From contig CABUKB010000008.1 in the NCBI GenBank assembly GCA_902492045.1, positions 11,540 through 75,539 on the forward strand: 64,000 nucleotides of DNA, in the 5' to 3' direction. The stretch's first letter is position 1, and each line of letters opens with the position of its first letter. The notes below the pieces were generated by a model. The model saw nothing but the letters and a program-made list of their open reading frames with translations, did not search any database and was not told the DNA's origin. The translations under genes and the position numbers were made by a program. Positions 24,587 through 33,110 of the stretch are shown here, one piece after another. This DNA comes from an uncultured Oscillospiraceae bacterium. GTDB lineage: Bacteria > Bacillota > Clostridia > Oscillospirales > Acutalibacteraceae.

Positions 24587-25318
24587 GTGCGAACGGTACT
24601 GATTACCGGGGCCTCAGGCGGTATCGGCCGCGCTGCGGCAAGGCTGTTTGCAAAGCAGGGGTATGCCGTGGCGGTGCATTACCACCAGTCCCGTCAGACG
24701 GCGGAGGATCTCGTACAGGAACTGAAAGCGGCCGGGGCCGACGCGCTCTTGGTTGGGGCGGATGTGTCAGACGATGGGGAAGTGGAGCGGATGGTCCGGC
24801 AGACGGAAGCCGCTTTTGGCGAGATTTCCGTCTTTATCCATAATGCGGGGATTGCCTCACAAAAACTTCTGACCGATTTGCCGCCGGGAGAATGGAGAAC
24901 CCTGATGGGGGTCCATCTGGACGGCGCGTACTATGGATGCCGGCATGTGATTCCCGGCATGGTGCGCCGGAAACGAGGAAAAATCCTTTTTGTTTCCTCC
25001 ATATGGGGGGTGATGGGGGCCTCCTGCGAGGCCGCCTATTCCGCCGCGAAAGCCGGGTTGATCGGGCTGACCAAAGCTCTTGCGAAGGAATTGGGCCCCT
25101 CCTCCATTCAGGTGAATTGTATCGCACCGGGAGTGATCGACACGGCCATGTGCGCCGGGCTGGATGAGGAAACCCGCCGTTCTCTCGCGGAACAGACCCC
25201 ACTCGGGCGGTTGGGAACGCCGGAGGATGTTGCCTCGGCTTTATACTTTCTGGCCTCTCCCGAAGCCGCGTTTATCACCGGGCAGGTGCTTGGGGTAGAT
25301 GGGGGTTTCGGCGTTTGA
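24587..25318 (+). CDS. SDR-family oxidoreductase (FabG-like)
   Basis: 243 residues. Rossmann motif TGASGGIGRAA at the N-terminus, NAG in FIHNAGIAS, catalytic Ser in FVSSIWG and YxxxK in YSAAKAGLIG, plus the C-terminal GQVLGVDGGFGV of the FabG class. NADP(H)-dependent 3-oxoacyl reductase or a related ketone reductase. It is not in a fatty-acid cluster, so the substrate is uncertain. Start is GTG 24587 after AAGGAGG. Convergent with the amidase-domain gene. Confidence 0.88.
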   Translation: MRTVLITGASGGIGRAAARLFAKQGYAVAVHYHQSRQTAEDLVQELKAAGADALLVGADVSDDGEVERMVRQTEAAFGEISVFIHNAGIASQKLLTDLPPGEWRTLMGVHLDGAYYGCRHVIPGMVRRKRGKILFVSSIWGVMGASCEAAYSAAKAGLIGLTKALAKELGPSSIQVNCIAPGVIDTAMCAGLDEETRRSLAEQTPLGRLGTPEDVASALYFLASPEAAFITGQVLGVDGGFGV

Positions 25319-25356
25319 CGGATGAAACCCGCATCTGTCCCAGTGGATTTGGGTGT

Positions 25357-25845
25357 CTAGCGGCTGCCTTCAATATGTAGAAAGCGCGGCAGCGCGTAGT
25401 ACCAATGGGAGACCGCCCGGTTGTCGGCGTCCTCGCTGTGGGTGGCCACCAGCACATTATCGGGCGTGGGGGATTCCCCGACTGAAACGATCAACGCCGT
25501 ATGTCCAAAGGTAGCGCCGTTGTCAAAGGACAACTGCATGACATCTCCGATTTGCAGCTGAGGCAGTTCGGCCGGCCATCCGTATGGGCCGGTTTTATCG
25601 TTGGTGGTGATAAAACGGTAGAAGGGTTGGACGCCGGTCCAGGCGGGAGCCCGGTTGTTCAGGGAAGCGTAATACCAGCCGAAAGTCGGCGTATAATTCA
25701 TGGAAGCCCCTCCGGCGCGCAGGCATTGAGAGACAAAGTTGGTGCAGTCTCCCCCCATATCTGAAAAATCGCTGTAAGCTGGATTTCGACTGTAAGCCCA
25801 TCGGTGTGCATAGGCGACCGCCTTTTCCCGGTCATAGCCATACAT
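25357..25845 (-). CDS. Amidase-domain (CHAP/NlpC-like Amidase_6) protein
   Basis: 162 residues from ATG 25845, preceded by GGAG. The catalytic Cys is in GGDCTNFVSQCL and the His in FGHTALIVS, the pattern of PF12671-type cysteine amidases. N-terminal YDREKAVAYAHRWAY matches the usual opening of that domain. No signal peptide or extra domain is visible, so only the bare catalytic domain is present. Probably cell-wall or spore related. Divergent from the TIGR02328 gene. Confidence 0.85.
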   Translation of the reverse strand: MYGYDREKAVAYAHRWAYSRNPAYSDFSDMGGDCTNFVSQCLRAGGASMNYTPTFGWYYASLNNRAPAWTGVQPFYRFITTNDKTGPYGWPAELPQLQIGDVMQLSFDNGATFGHTALIVSVGESPTPDNVLVATHSEDADNRAVSHWYYALPRFLHIEGSR

Positions 25846-25976
25846 CTGGTCATCTCCGTCCTTTCTGCAGGAGAATGTTCGTTGTTCCATTTTATGCGGG
25901 CGAAAGGCGATTGGTTTCCGGCAACGGCGGCTATACTACCGTCGGGAAACGATATCCTGACAAAGGGGGCGGCCGG

Positions 25977-26369
25977 ATGAGGCTTTGGCATGAGGATCTG
26001 CTATCCTTTCTGCCGCGGGCACAGTTGCTCGGGCAGCACCGGGAATGCTGTGCTCTCAGGGGCCTTTCATGGGGGAAAAAACACGCGGTGGTGGACTATG
26101 TGTTCTCTCACCCGCCCGAATATCTGATTGTGTATCATCTGAGGGTGATGATGGAGATGGCCCGCCGCGGTTACCGGGCCGAACCGAAATGGGCGTCTCC
26201 CCCATACCGGGGCCGCCGATGCAGTCCTTGGAGTATCAATGCGGCGCGGATAGCGGCGCTGGCCGGACGCCGGCCGGTCTATCCGGAGCATGACCGCCAA
26301 TACCTTGAGGAATGCTTGGATAATCTGCGCAAAAAAGGAATCAGCCTGTCCATCGGTCAATCTGAATAA
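25977..26369 (+). CDS. TIGR02328-type protein (pyrimidine dimer DNA glycosylase-like)
   Basis: 130 residues starting MRLWHEDLLSFLPRAQLLGQ, then HRECCALRGLSWG and VVDYVFSHPPEYLIVYHLRVM. These are the family hallmarks of short proteins annotated as pyrimidine-dimer DNA glycosylase-like. The N-terminal Met-Arg-Leu-Trp and His resemble the T4 endonuclease V-type fold, but enzyme activity in this subfamily is not established to my knowledge. ATG 25977 follows AAAGGGGGCGG. PepF starts 13 bp downstream. Confidence 0.75.
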   Translation: MRLWHEDLLSFLPRAQLLGQHRECCALRGLSWGKKHAVVDYVFSHPPEYLIVYHLRVMMEMARRGYRAEPKWASPPYRGRRCSPWSINAARIAALAGRRPVYPEHDRQYLEECLDNLRKKGISLSIGQSE

Positions 26370-26382
26370 AGGAGCGATAGCC

Positions 26383-28182
26383 ATGCAGGAAACGCAAAAA
26401 ACTCGCGAGGAAATTCCGGAGGAATACAAGTGGAGAATGGAAGACATTTATCCGGATACGGCGGCCTGGGAAAGGGATTTTGCGTCGTTGCCGCCCAAAG
26501 GGGATCAGATCGCGGCGTATGCCGGACGATTGGGGGATGAGGACGCCCTGGTATCCTGCCTTCTTCTGGATGAAAAGCTGACCATGATTTTAGAAAAGGT
26601 GTACGGTTATGTCCGGATGCTGCAGGATCTGGACAACGCGTCTCCCACAGCGCAGTCGATGCAGGAGAGAGCGATGGCGCTGCTGTTTCAAATTCAGGAG
26701 AAAACCGCGTTTTTGCTTCCCGAACTGATCTCCCTCGATCCCGGCTGGCTGCGGGACGTGGTGGAACGGCGCCCGGAACTCCGGGATTTCCGTCATATGA
26801 TTGACAACGTGATTCGATCCAGGACCCATGTTCTCTCTGCGAGAGAGGAGCAGATTCTCGCTATGGCGGCTCCGGCGCTCGATTCGATGGATCAGGCCTT
26901 TTCCATGATGGACAGCGTCGACCTCGGCCGTGGCGAAGTGACGGACGAGACCGGAAACCGTGTGAAGCTGACCGACGGCCTTTTTGCCCGAATGCGGGAA
27001 AGCCGGAACCGGCGGGTCAGGCAAGAGGCCTTTGAAGCCCTGCACGGTGCATTTCAGAAAATGGGCAACACCCTTGCGGCGCTTTATTCCGGGCAGGTAA
27101 AGGCGGATGTCTTTATAGCCCGGGTCCGGGGGTATGCAGACAGCCTGGATGCGGCGTTGTTCGCCGACGCCCTGCCCCGTTCCATCTATACCGGCCTAAT
27201 CCAGTCTGTGCGGGCTGCACTGCCTTCCTATTACCGGTATTTGGAGCTGCGCCGCCAGTTGCTGGGGGTGGACCGGCTGCACATATACGATTGCTATGTG
27301 CCGGTGGTGGAGATGCCGGAGGTAGAATACACCTATGAAAAGGCCAAAGAAACGGTTATTAACCATCTCGCCCCGCTGGGGGAAGGGTATATCCGCGATT
27401 TGAAGGATTTGTTATCCGGGGGCAAGGTCGATGTCTATGAGACGCCGGGAAAAACCACCGGCGCCTATGCAACAGATGTGTACGGCGTACATCCGTATAT
27501 GCTGCTCAACTTTGCCGGACAGCTTGGAGACGTTTTCACTCTGGCACACGAAGCCGGGCATTGTCTTCATACGCAGTATTCCAATACGCAGCCCTATGTT
27601 AACAAGGATTATCCAATTTTCCTCGCCGAGATCGCTTCCACGGTCAACGAGAACATCCTGATGCGGGGGATGATAGCCTGCTGCGACGTATCCAAAGAGG
27701 AAGGGCGCAAAGAAAAGGCGTTTCTGATCAATCGTTACCTTGAGGAATTTCGGGGAACCGTGTTTCGACAGACCATGTTTGCGGAATTTGAGTTGGAAGT
27801 TCACCGGATGGCCGAGGCAGGAGAGCCCCTGACTGCCGAAACGCTCTGCCACGTTTATCGGCAGCTTCTGGAGGTTTATTTCGGTCCGTCTGTGGTCATT
27901 GACGACTATATGGACTGGGAATGGGCGCGAATTCCGCATTTTTACCGGGCGTTTTATGTGTTTAAATATGCGACTGGCTTTTCCGCCGCCGCCGCGATCA
28001 GCCGAAGAATTCTGGACGGAGGAGAGGTCGGCCCGTATTTGGATTTCCTGCATGCGGGAGGCAGCGATTATCCGGCCAACACCCTCAAACGTGCCGGCGT
28101 GGACATGAGTACTCCGGCGCCGGTGGAGGAAGCCTTGCGGGAATTCACGGATTTAGTAGAGGAAATGGAACGCCTGTTGTAA
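26383..28182 (+). CDS. pepF: Oligoendopeptidase F (M3B metallopeptidase)
   Basis: 599 residues, the usual length for PepF. Active-site HEAGH in TLAHEAGHCLHTQYS with the downstream Glu ligand in EIASTVNENIL; N-terminal EEYKWRMEDIYPD is the family's usual opening. It hydrolyses short peptides of about 7-17 residues in the cytoplasm. ATG 26383 has AAAGGAG upstream. Followed by a terminator at 28235. Confidence 0.95.
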   Translation: MQETQKTREEIPEEYKWRMEDIYPDTAAWERDFASLPPKGDQIAAYAGRLGDEDALVSCLLLDEKLTMILEKVYGYVRMLQDLDNASPTAQSMQERAMALLFQIQEKTAFLLPELISLDPGWLRDVVERRPELRDFRHMIDNVIRSRTHVLSAREEQILAMAAPALDSMDQAFSMMDSVDLGRGEVTDETGNRVKLTDGLFARMRESRNRRVRQEAFEALHGAFQKMGNTLAALYSGQVKADVFIARVRGYADSLDAALFADALPRSIYTGLIQSVRAALPSYYRYLELRRQLLGVDRLHIYDCYVPVVEMPEVEYTYEKAKETVINHLAPLGEGYIRDLKDLLSGGKVDVYETPGKTTGAYATDVYGVHPYMLLNFAGQLGDVFTLAHEAGHCLHTQYSNTQPYVNKDYPIFLAEIASTVNENILMRGMIACCDVSKEEGRKEKAFLINRYLEEFRGTVFRQTMFAEFELEVHRMAEAGEPLTAETLCHVYRQLLEVYFGPSVVIDDYMDWEWARIPHFYRAFYVFKYATGFSAAAAISRRILDGGEVGPYLDFLHAGGSDYPANTLKRAGVDMSTPAPVEEALREFTDLVEEMERLL

Positions 28183-28234
28183 GCAAGAGAACACCGTTTT
28201 ATAACGGTAGAAAACCGGCACCTGGGGGATTGTG

Positions 28235-28289
28235 GACCGCCCCCGCTTGTAGGCAGTAGGGTATGCGCATACAAGCGGGGGCGGTCTTT
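28235..28289 (+). terminator. Terminator after pepF
   Basis: Arms GACCGCCCCCGCTTGTA (28235-28251) and TACAAGCGGGGGCGGTC (28270-28286), 18-base loop, then TTTA. Confidence 0.75.
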
Positions 28290-28373
28290 ACCGATATGGC
28301 ATTATTCACCGACATGCCATTGATTAGTCGACTGTATGGCAAATAAGGCGCGGGGAAGGGGACTCAAATACGG

Positions 28374-28402
28374 TTGATTATTTCGGCCCGGCGTGGTACA
28401 AT
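28374..28402 (+). promoter_or_regulatory. Predicted promoter of the lepB-rbgA cluster
   Basis: TTGATT (28374-28379), 17-base spacer, TACAAT (28397-28402). Confidence 0.65.
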
Positions 28403-28446
28403 CGCCTGTAGTGTTGTCCAACTCACGCCGAAAGGGGGACCGATTC

Positions 28447-29001
28447 ATGGAACCGAACAGCCTCGGAACGCCGACGGAGAAGGAGGCTTCTTCCTTGACG
28501 GCGCTTTGCTATGACATACTGGAAGTTCTGGTGGTGTCCCTGGCTTGTATCACGTTGATCTTCACTTTTATATTCCGTGTGGTTGGGGTGGAAGGCGGTT
28601 CCATGATGGATACGCTGTGCGATGGGGATCGTCTGATCCTCTGCCCCGTGCTGACCTCACCGGAACGGGGGGACATTGTGGTCATCAACCGTTACGCGGA
28701 GGATCCGCTAATCAAACGGGTGATCGGTGTGCAGGGGGATACCATCGAGGTGGATGAAACTCTCGGAAAGGTTAGACTGAACGGGGAACTTCTGGATGAG
28801 GCTTATATCCGCTATCCGACACCGGCCTACGATATGTCGGGGGCCGTCACGGTTCCGGAGGGGTATGTATTCGTCATGGGGGATCATCGAAACGATTCGC
28901 ATGACAGCCGCAGCGAGGATATCGGCCTGGTTTCGGTGAACGACATTGTGGGACAAGCGGTATTCCGGATCTGGCCGTTGCGGCGCATCGGCGTTTTCTG
29001 A
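28447..29001 (+). CDS. lepB: Signal peptidase I, first of three paralogues
   Basis: 184 residues: short cytoplasmic N-terminus, one transmembrane helix (about 23-45), catalytic Ser 52 in VEGGSMMDTL, catalytic Lys 90 in DPLIKRVIGV, and box E MGDHRNDSHDSR. Cleaves signal peptides at the outer face of the membrane. Start ATG follows AAAGGGGGACC. First gene of a cluster in which two further paralogues flank RbgA. The Met pair after Ser and the Cys residues distinguish it from the other two. Confidence 0.93.
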   Translation: MEPNSLGTPTEKEASSLTALCYDILEVLVVSLACITLIFTFIFRVVGVEGGSMMDTLCDGDRLILCPVLTSPERGDIVVINRYAEDPLIKRVIGVQGDTIEVDETLGKVRLNGELLDEAYIRYPTPAYDMSGAVTVPEGYVFVMGDHRNDSHDSRSEDIGLVSVNDIVGQAVFRIWPLRRIGVF

Positions 29002-29015
29002 GGGGGAAATCAGCC

Positions 29016-29888
29016 TTGGACGAGATGCAGAATATACAATGGTTTCCGGGGCACATGACCCGGACACGCCGCCGTATACAGGCCTGTCTTCCCCTTATTG
29101 ACGCTGTGGCCGAGGTGGTGGATGCGCGCATTCCGGTAAGTAGCCGCAACCCGGAGTTGGATACGCTCACGTCCGGGAAACCCCGGCTGGTGATACTCAA
29201 CAAAGAGGATATGGCGGACGAGACGGCGACGGCCGGGTGGATGGATTGGTTCCGGGAACAGGGGACGGCCGTGATGGCGGCCGACTGCAAGGGAGGAAAA
29301 GGCGTCGGGCAGTTCATCCCTCTTTTGCGCCGTCTCCTGGCGGATAAGATTGCGCAATGGACGGCGAAAGGGATGCCTGGGCATCCGGTTCGGGTGCTGG
29401 TGGCCGGTATACCGAACAGCGGGAAGTCCTCTTTCATCAACCGTCTTGCAAAGGGGGGAAGGGCCAAGGTGGAGGACCGCCCCGGCGTTACCCGGGATCA
29501 GCGATGGTTCAACGCTGGGGGAGGGGTCGAGCTGCTGGATACCCCCGGTGTCCTCTGGCCCAAGTTTGAGGATCAGACGGTAGCGAGACGGCTTGCCTTT
29601 ACGGGCGCCATCCGGGACCAGATTTTGGATGGAGAGGGCCTCGCCTGTGCCCTGCTCGATCTGCTGAGAGAGCGGTTTCCCGATGCCCTGCGGGGACGGT
29701 ATCGTCTGGCCGGAGAACTGCCTTCGCCGGGGTATGTGCTGCTTGAAGAGATCGCGCGGCGCAGGGGGATGCTGATCGCGGGGGGAGAAGCGGATACCGA
29801 ACGGGCGGCGACGATGCTGCTCGATGAATTCCGGGCCGGCAAGCTCGGCCGCATCACGCTGGAGCTTCCCCCGGACGATAAGCTGTAA
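29016..29888 (+). CDS. rbgA: Ribosome biogenesis GTPase RbgA (YlqF)
   Basis: 290 residues with circularly permuted GTPase order: LNKEDM (G4) precedes GIPNSGKSSF (G1) and DTPGVLWPK (G3). N-terminal IQWFPGHMTRTRRRI is the RbgA hallmark. It is needed for late assembly of the 50S subunit. A TTG at 29016 has GGGGGA eight bases upstream; an ATG at 29025 would give the more usual N-terminus but is farther from the site. It sits between lepB paralogues. Confidence 0.94.
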   Translation: MDEMQNIQWFPGHMTRTRRRIQACLPLIDAVAEVVDARIPVSSRNPELDTLTSGKPRLVILNKEDMADETATAGWMDWFREQGTAVMAADCKGGKGVGQFIPLLRRLLADKIAQWTAKGMPGHPVRVLVAGIPNSGKSSFINRLAKGGRAKVEDRPGVTRDQRWFNAGGGVELLDTPGVLWPKFEDQTVARRLAFTGAIRDQILDGEGLACALLDLLRERFPDALRGRYRLAGELPSPGYVLLEEIARRRGMLIAGGEADTERAATMLLDEFRAGKLGRITLELPPDDKL

Positions 29889-29903
29889 AGGTGGGCTTGA
29901 ATC

Positions 29904-30458
29904 ATGCAGGAATATTCCGCAGACGCGGCGATGGAGAACGCGGGTTCGCGGCGCGTGGAGTCCCTTTATGAATGGATCGGAATGGCGGTCTCCTCCCTGA
30001 TCGCCGTGGTGTTGATTTTTACCTTTCTTTTTCGCGTCGTGGGAGTGGATGGAGATTCCATGCAGAATACCCTGATGGACCGCGACCGGCTGCTCCTTTC
30101 GGTGTTGCCTCATACACCGCAGAGAGGGGATATCGTGGTCATCAGCCGCGACAACGGGGAGCCTCTGATCAAGCGGGTCATTGGCGTTGCCGGCGACACG
30201 ATTGAAATCGACGAGGAACGGCATCAGGTCATCCTCAATGGAGAACGGCTCGAGGAACCTTATGTGGATTTTCCAACCCCTGCCTTTGATATGACCGGAG
30301 CGGTCGAAGTTCCGCAGGGGACAGTTTTTGTCATGGGGGATCACCGCGATAATTCTCATGACAGCCGTTGGCAGGATATAGGGCCGGTGCCGGTCGAACA
30401 TATCGTGGGCCACGCTGTTTTAAGGCTTTGGCCTTTCAAATGGCTTGGTGATTCCTGA
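29904..30458 (+). CDS. lepB: Signal peptidase I, second of three paralogues
   Basis: 184 residues; helix at about 24-46, catalytic Ser 52 in VDGDSMQNTLMDRDR, catalytic Lys 90 in EPLIKRVIGV, box E MGDHRDNSHDSRW. The N-terminus with SLYEWIGMAV resembles the third copy, so these two are the closer pair. It lies 15 bp after rbgA. Confidence 0.93.
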   Translation: MQEYSADAAMENAGSRRVESLYEWIGMAVSSLIAVVLIFTFLFRVVGVDGDSMQNTLMDRDRLLLSVLPHTPQRGDIVVISRDNGEPLIKRVIGVAGDTIEIDEERHQVILNGERLEEPYVDFPTPAFDMTGAVEVPQGTVFVMGDHRDNSHDSRWQDIGPVPVEHIVGHAVLRLWPFKWLGDS

Positions 30459-30475
30459 GAGAAAGGGGTATAGGG

Positions 30476-31051
30476 ATGCAGTCGATGGAGCCGGCGGAAA
30501 AACACGTGCCGAAGGGTATCGACGGCGGCGAAAAGGAAAAAGCAGATGCGGTTGCCTCCTTGTATGAATGGATTGGAGCGGCGGTATTTTCGCTGATTGT
30601 CGTGGTTTTGGTATTTACCTTCTTCCTCCGGATTGTGGGAGTGGACGGCAAATCCATGCAGACGACCCTGATGGACCGCGACCGTTTGATTTTATCCGCT
30701 CTGCCGTATACGCCGGAGCGGGGCGATATCGTCGTGATTAACCGGTATACCCAAGATCCCTTGATTAAGCGGATCATCGGAGTAGCCGGCGACACCGTAG
30801 AGATTGACGGAGAAAGCCATCGGGTCAAACTCAACGGTGAGTTCCTGGAAGAGCCGTATATCCATGTGCCGACCTATCCGGAGGGGATGGAGGGCAAAAC
30901 CATCATAATTCCTGAGGGGAAAGTGTTTGTTTTGGGGGACAACCGTGTCGCCTCGCTGGACAGCCGCGCGATTGGGTTGATCGACGTCGACGAGATCATG
31001 GGGAAAGCTGTGTATCGCATTTTCCCCTTCGACCGGATCGGCGCTTTGTAG
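30476..31051 (+). CDS. lepB: Signal peptidase I, third of three paralogues
   Basis: 191 residues; longer acidic/basic N-terminus, helix at about 31-53, catalytic Ser 60 in [15 protein letters not shown], catalytic Lys 98 in [10 protein letters not shown]. Box E is [12 protein letters not shown], differing from the DHRxxSHDSR of the other two. Residues [10 protein letters not shown] and TLMDRDR are shared with copy two. It starts 17 bp after copy two and is followed by rnhB with no gap. Confidence 0.93.
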   Translation: MQSMEPAEKHVPKGIDGGEKEKADAVASLYEWIGAAVFSLIVVVLVFTFFLRIVGVDGKSMQTTLMDRDRLILSALPYTPERGDIVVINRYTQDPLIKRIIGVAGDTVEIDGESHRVKLNGEFLEEPYIHVPTYPEGMEGKTIIIPEGKVFVLGDNRVASLDSRAIGLIDVDEIMGKAVYRIFPFDRIGAL

Positions 31052-31076
31052 AATGGAGTGGCAGGAGGCGGCGGGT

Positions 31077-31679
31077 TTGACCAACGTGGATTACGATCAG
31101 GCGATTCGGGACAGCGAGAGGGTCCGGTTTCTCTGCGGTGTGGATGAAGCGGGACGCGGACCCTTGGCCGGCCCGGTATACGCGGCGGCGGTGATCCTGT
31201 CGCCGGACCGGATTCCTGAAGGTCTGGACGATTCCAAGAGACTGTCGGAAAAAAAACGGGAGTTTTTGTACGACCGTATTATGGAGTCGGCGGCCGCCTG
31301 GTGCGTGGCGAGTGCGTCGGTGGAGGAGATCGAGCAGATCAATATCCTGCAGGCGACTTATCGGGCGATGCAGCGTGCCGTGGAGGGACTCACGCTCTGC
31401 CCCGATCTCGTTTTAATCGACGGAAATCGAAGACCGCCCGGATTGGCCGGACCGGTTCGAACGGTTGTCAAGGGGGACACCTTGTCGGCCAGCATAGCGG
31501 CGGCGTCTATTCTGGCCAAGGTCAGCCGGGACCGCTTGATGGCCGAGCTGGACCGCCAGTACCCCGAATATGCGTTTGCAAAGCATAAAGGGTATGGGAC
31601 GGCCCTGCACATAGAACGGATTCGATGTTATGGGCCGTCGCCCGTCCATCGGCTCAGTTTTTTGAAAAAGATCGGGTGA
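31077..31679 (+). CDS. rnhB: Ribonuclease HII
   Basis: 200 residues from TTG 31077, eight bases after AGGAGG (31063-31068); an ATG at 31053 has no ribosome binding site. Catalytic acidic motifs: [15 protein letters not shown] (DEAGRG), [17 protein letters not shown] and [11 protein letters not shown]. It removes RNA from RNA-DNA hybrids and single ribonucleotides from DNA. Follows lepB directly, as in many Clostridia, and precedes the YraN gene by 16 bp. Confidence 0.94.
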   Translation: MTNVDYDQAIRDSERVRFLCGVDEAGRGPLAGPVYAAAVILSPDRIPEGLDDSKRLSEKKREFLYDRIMESAAAWCVASASVEEIEQINILQATYRAMQRAVEGLTLCPDLVLIDGNRRPPGLAGPVRTVVKGDTLSASIAAASILAKVSRDRLMAELDRQYPEYAFAKHKGYGTALHIERIRCYGPSPVHRLSFLKKIG

Positions 31680-31695
31680 ATAGGGGGGAGACCGG

Positions 31696-32082
31696 ATGGC
31701 GGCGGTATCGAAGGGGGCGGCGGGAGAAATCCTGGCCGCCCGTTTTCTGCGTGACAAAGGGTATACCTTGCTGGCGTCCAACTATCGCTGCCGTTTTGGC
31801 GAGATCGACATAATCGCGTCGGATGATACGTATATTGCCTTCGTAGAGGTGAAGGCACGCCGTGAAGGCGCGCTTTTTGCCCCCAGAGAGGCCGTCACCC
31901 CTTTGAAACAAAAGCGTCTTCTTCAGACCGCCTCTCTATATCTGATGCACCATCCCAGCCCGTTACAGCCCCGGTTTGATGTGATTGAGATCGTCACCGC
32001 TGCGGACAATCCCCTGCGCGCCGTGCAGCTCGATCACCTGATGGGCGCGTTTGAAAGCGGGGGGCTTGGCCGCGCATTTTGA
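31696..32082 (+). CDS. YraN/UPF0102-family nuclease-like protein
   Basis: 128 residues with a PD-(D/E)XK-like core: KGAAGEILAARFLRDKGY, the Asp in CRFGEIDIIA and the ExK in IAFVEVKARRE. These match the UPF0102 pattern, a Holliday-junction-resolvase-like fold often placed beside rnhB. Activity is not established. Start ATG follows GGGGGGAGACCGG. Confidence 0.9.
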   Translation: MAAVSKGAAGEILAARFLRDKGYTLLASNYRCRFGEIDIIASDDTYIAFVEVKARREGALFAPREAVTPLKQKRLLQTASLYLMHHPSPLQPRFDVIEIVTAADNPLRAVQLDHLMGAFESGGLGRAF

Positions 32083-32095
32083 AGGAGGAAACCCG

Positions 32096-33013
32096 ATGAG
32101 GCTATTCGATCTGCATTGTGATACGCTGACAGAATGCTATCAAAAACAGGAGACGCTCCTGCAAAACCACAGGCACGTGGATTTGATCCGGGGGGAAAAA
32201 CTGGAGGCCTGGGCGCAGCTTTTTGCCGTATGGATACCCGACGGAGTACGGGGAGAGGCCGCTTTTGAATACGGCTGTGCGGTTTTGGACTTTGCCCGGG
32301 CGGAGGCTGAACGGTATGCCGACCGGCTGCGGATCGTAGAAGATGCGGAAGGTTTGAAAACAGCACTGGATACCGGCCGGTGTGCGGGCATTCTCACGGT
32401 GGAGGGAGCTGCTGTCCTGGCCGGGGATCTCCGGCATCTTGACGATCTGGCTTCCCGTGGTGTCAAGCTGATTACCTTGACGTGGAATGGGACCAACGAG
32501 TTGGGACACGGCTGCCTGTCCGGGTGTCCGGACGGCCTGACTGCCTTTGGAAAAGCGGCGGTCAAGCGAATGGAAGAGCTTTCGATTTTACCCGACGTCT
32601 CCCATCTCAATGAAGCGGGATTCTGGGATGTGGCGGAAACGTTTTCAGGCCCCTTTCTGGCTACCCATTCGGTCTCGGCCGCATTGTGCGCCTCTCCGCG
32701 CAACCTCAAGGACAGCCAGTTCGCCGAGATCCGCAGACGGGGAGGGCTGGTCGGCCTCAATTTCTGTGCCAGTCAGCTTGGGGAGCAGTCCTTTGAGGCG
32801 ATCGAACGCCACCTCGATCATTATCTTTCCCTGGATGGCGGCAATACCGTGGCCTTCGGGGCCGATTTGGACGGAACGGATCTGCCAGCAGACTGGGGTG
32901 GAATCCAGGTTATGGAGCGGCTGTATGATTATCTTTGCCGCAAAAATTACGACGCGTCCTGTCTGGATAAAGTGTTTTTCAGTAATTGCTACGATTTTTT
33001 TACCGCGCTTTGA
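32096..33013 (+). CDS. Membrane dipeptidase-family (M19) peptidase
   Basis: 305 residues from ATG 32096, seven bases after AAGGAGG. Metal ligands of the renal dipeptidase family are visible: LFDLHCDTL (HxD), the bridging Glu in LTVEGAAVL, His in DVSHLNEAGF and His in LATHSVSA. C-terminal AFGADLDGTDLP fits. No signal peptide, so probably a cytosolic dipeptidase, perhaps acting on D-amino-acid dipeptides. Ends just before the threonine synthase promoter. Confidence 0.9.
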   Translation: MRLFDLHCDTLTECYQKQETLLQNHRHVDLIRGEKLEAWAQLFAVWIPDGVRGEAAFEYGCAVLDFARAEAERYADRLRIVEDAEGLKTALDTGRCAGILTVEGAAVLAGDLRHLDDLASRGVKLITLTWNGTNELGHGCLSGCPDGLTAFGKAAVKRMEELSILPDVSHLNEAGFWDVAETFSGPFLATHSVSAALCASPRNLKDSQFAEIRRRGGLVGLNFCASQLGEQSFEAIERHLDHYLSLDGGNTVAFGADLDGTDLPADWGGIQVMERLYDYLCRKNYDASCLDKVFFSNCYDFFTAL

Positions 33014-33039
33014 CAAATAAGGCGGAAATAGAGTAAAAT
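33010..33039 (+). promoter_or_regulatory. Predicted promoter of thrC
   Basis: TTGACA (33010-33015), 18-base spacer, TAAAAT (33034-33039), overlapping the dipeptidase stop. Confidence 0.55.
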
Positions 33040-33110
33040 GAGGACAATGCAGTCGCAGGGAAAACACGGCGAAAGCGGTGGTGCCTGCCGGCACCGGGAG
33101 GTTTGTTGCC

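Noticed and set aside
29010..30413. 467-codon open frame antisense to rbgA and lepB
   Set aside because: Spans several genes on the opposite strand, with no domain and no start signals.
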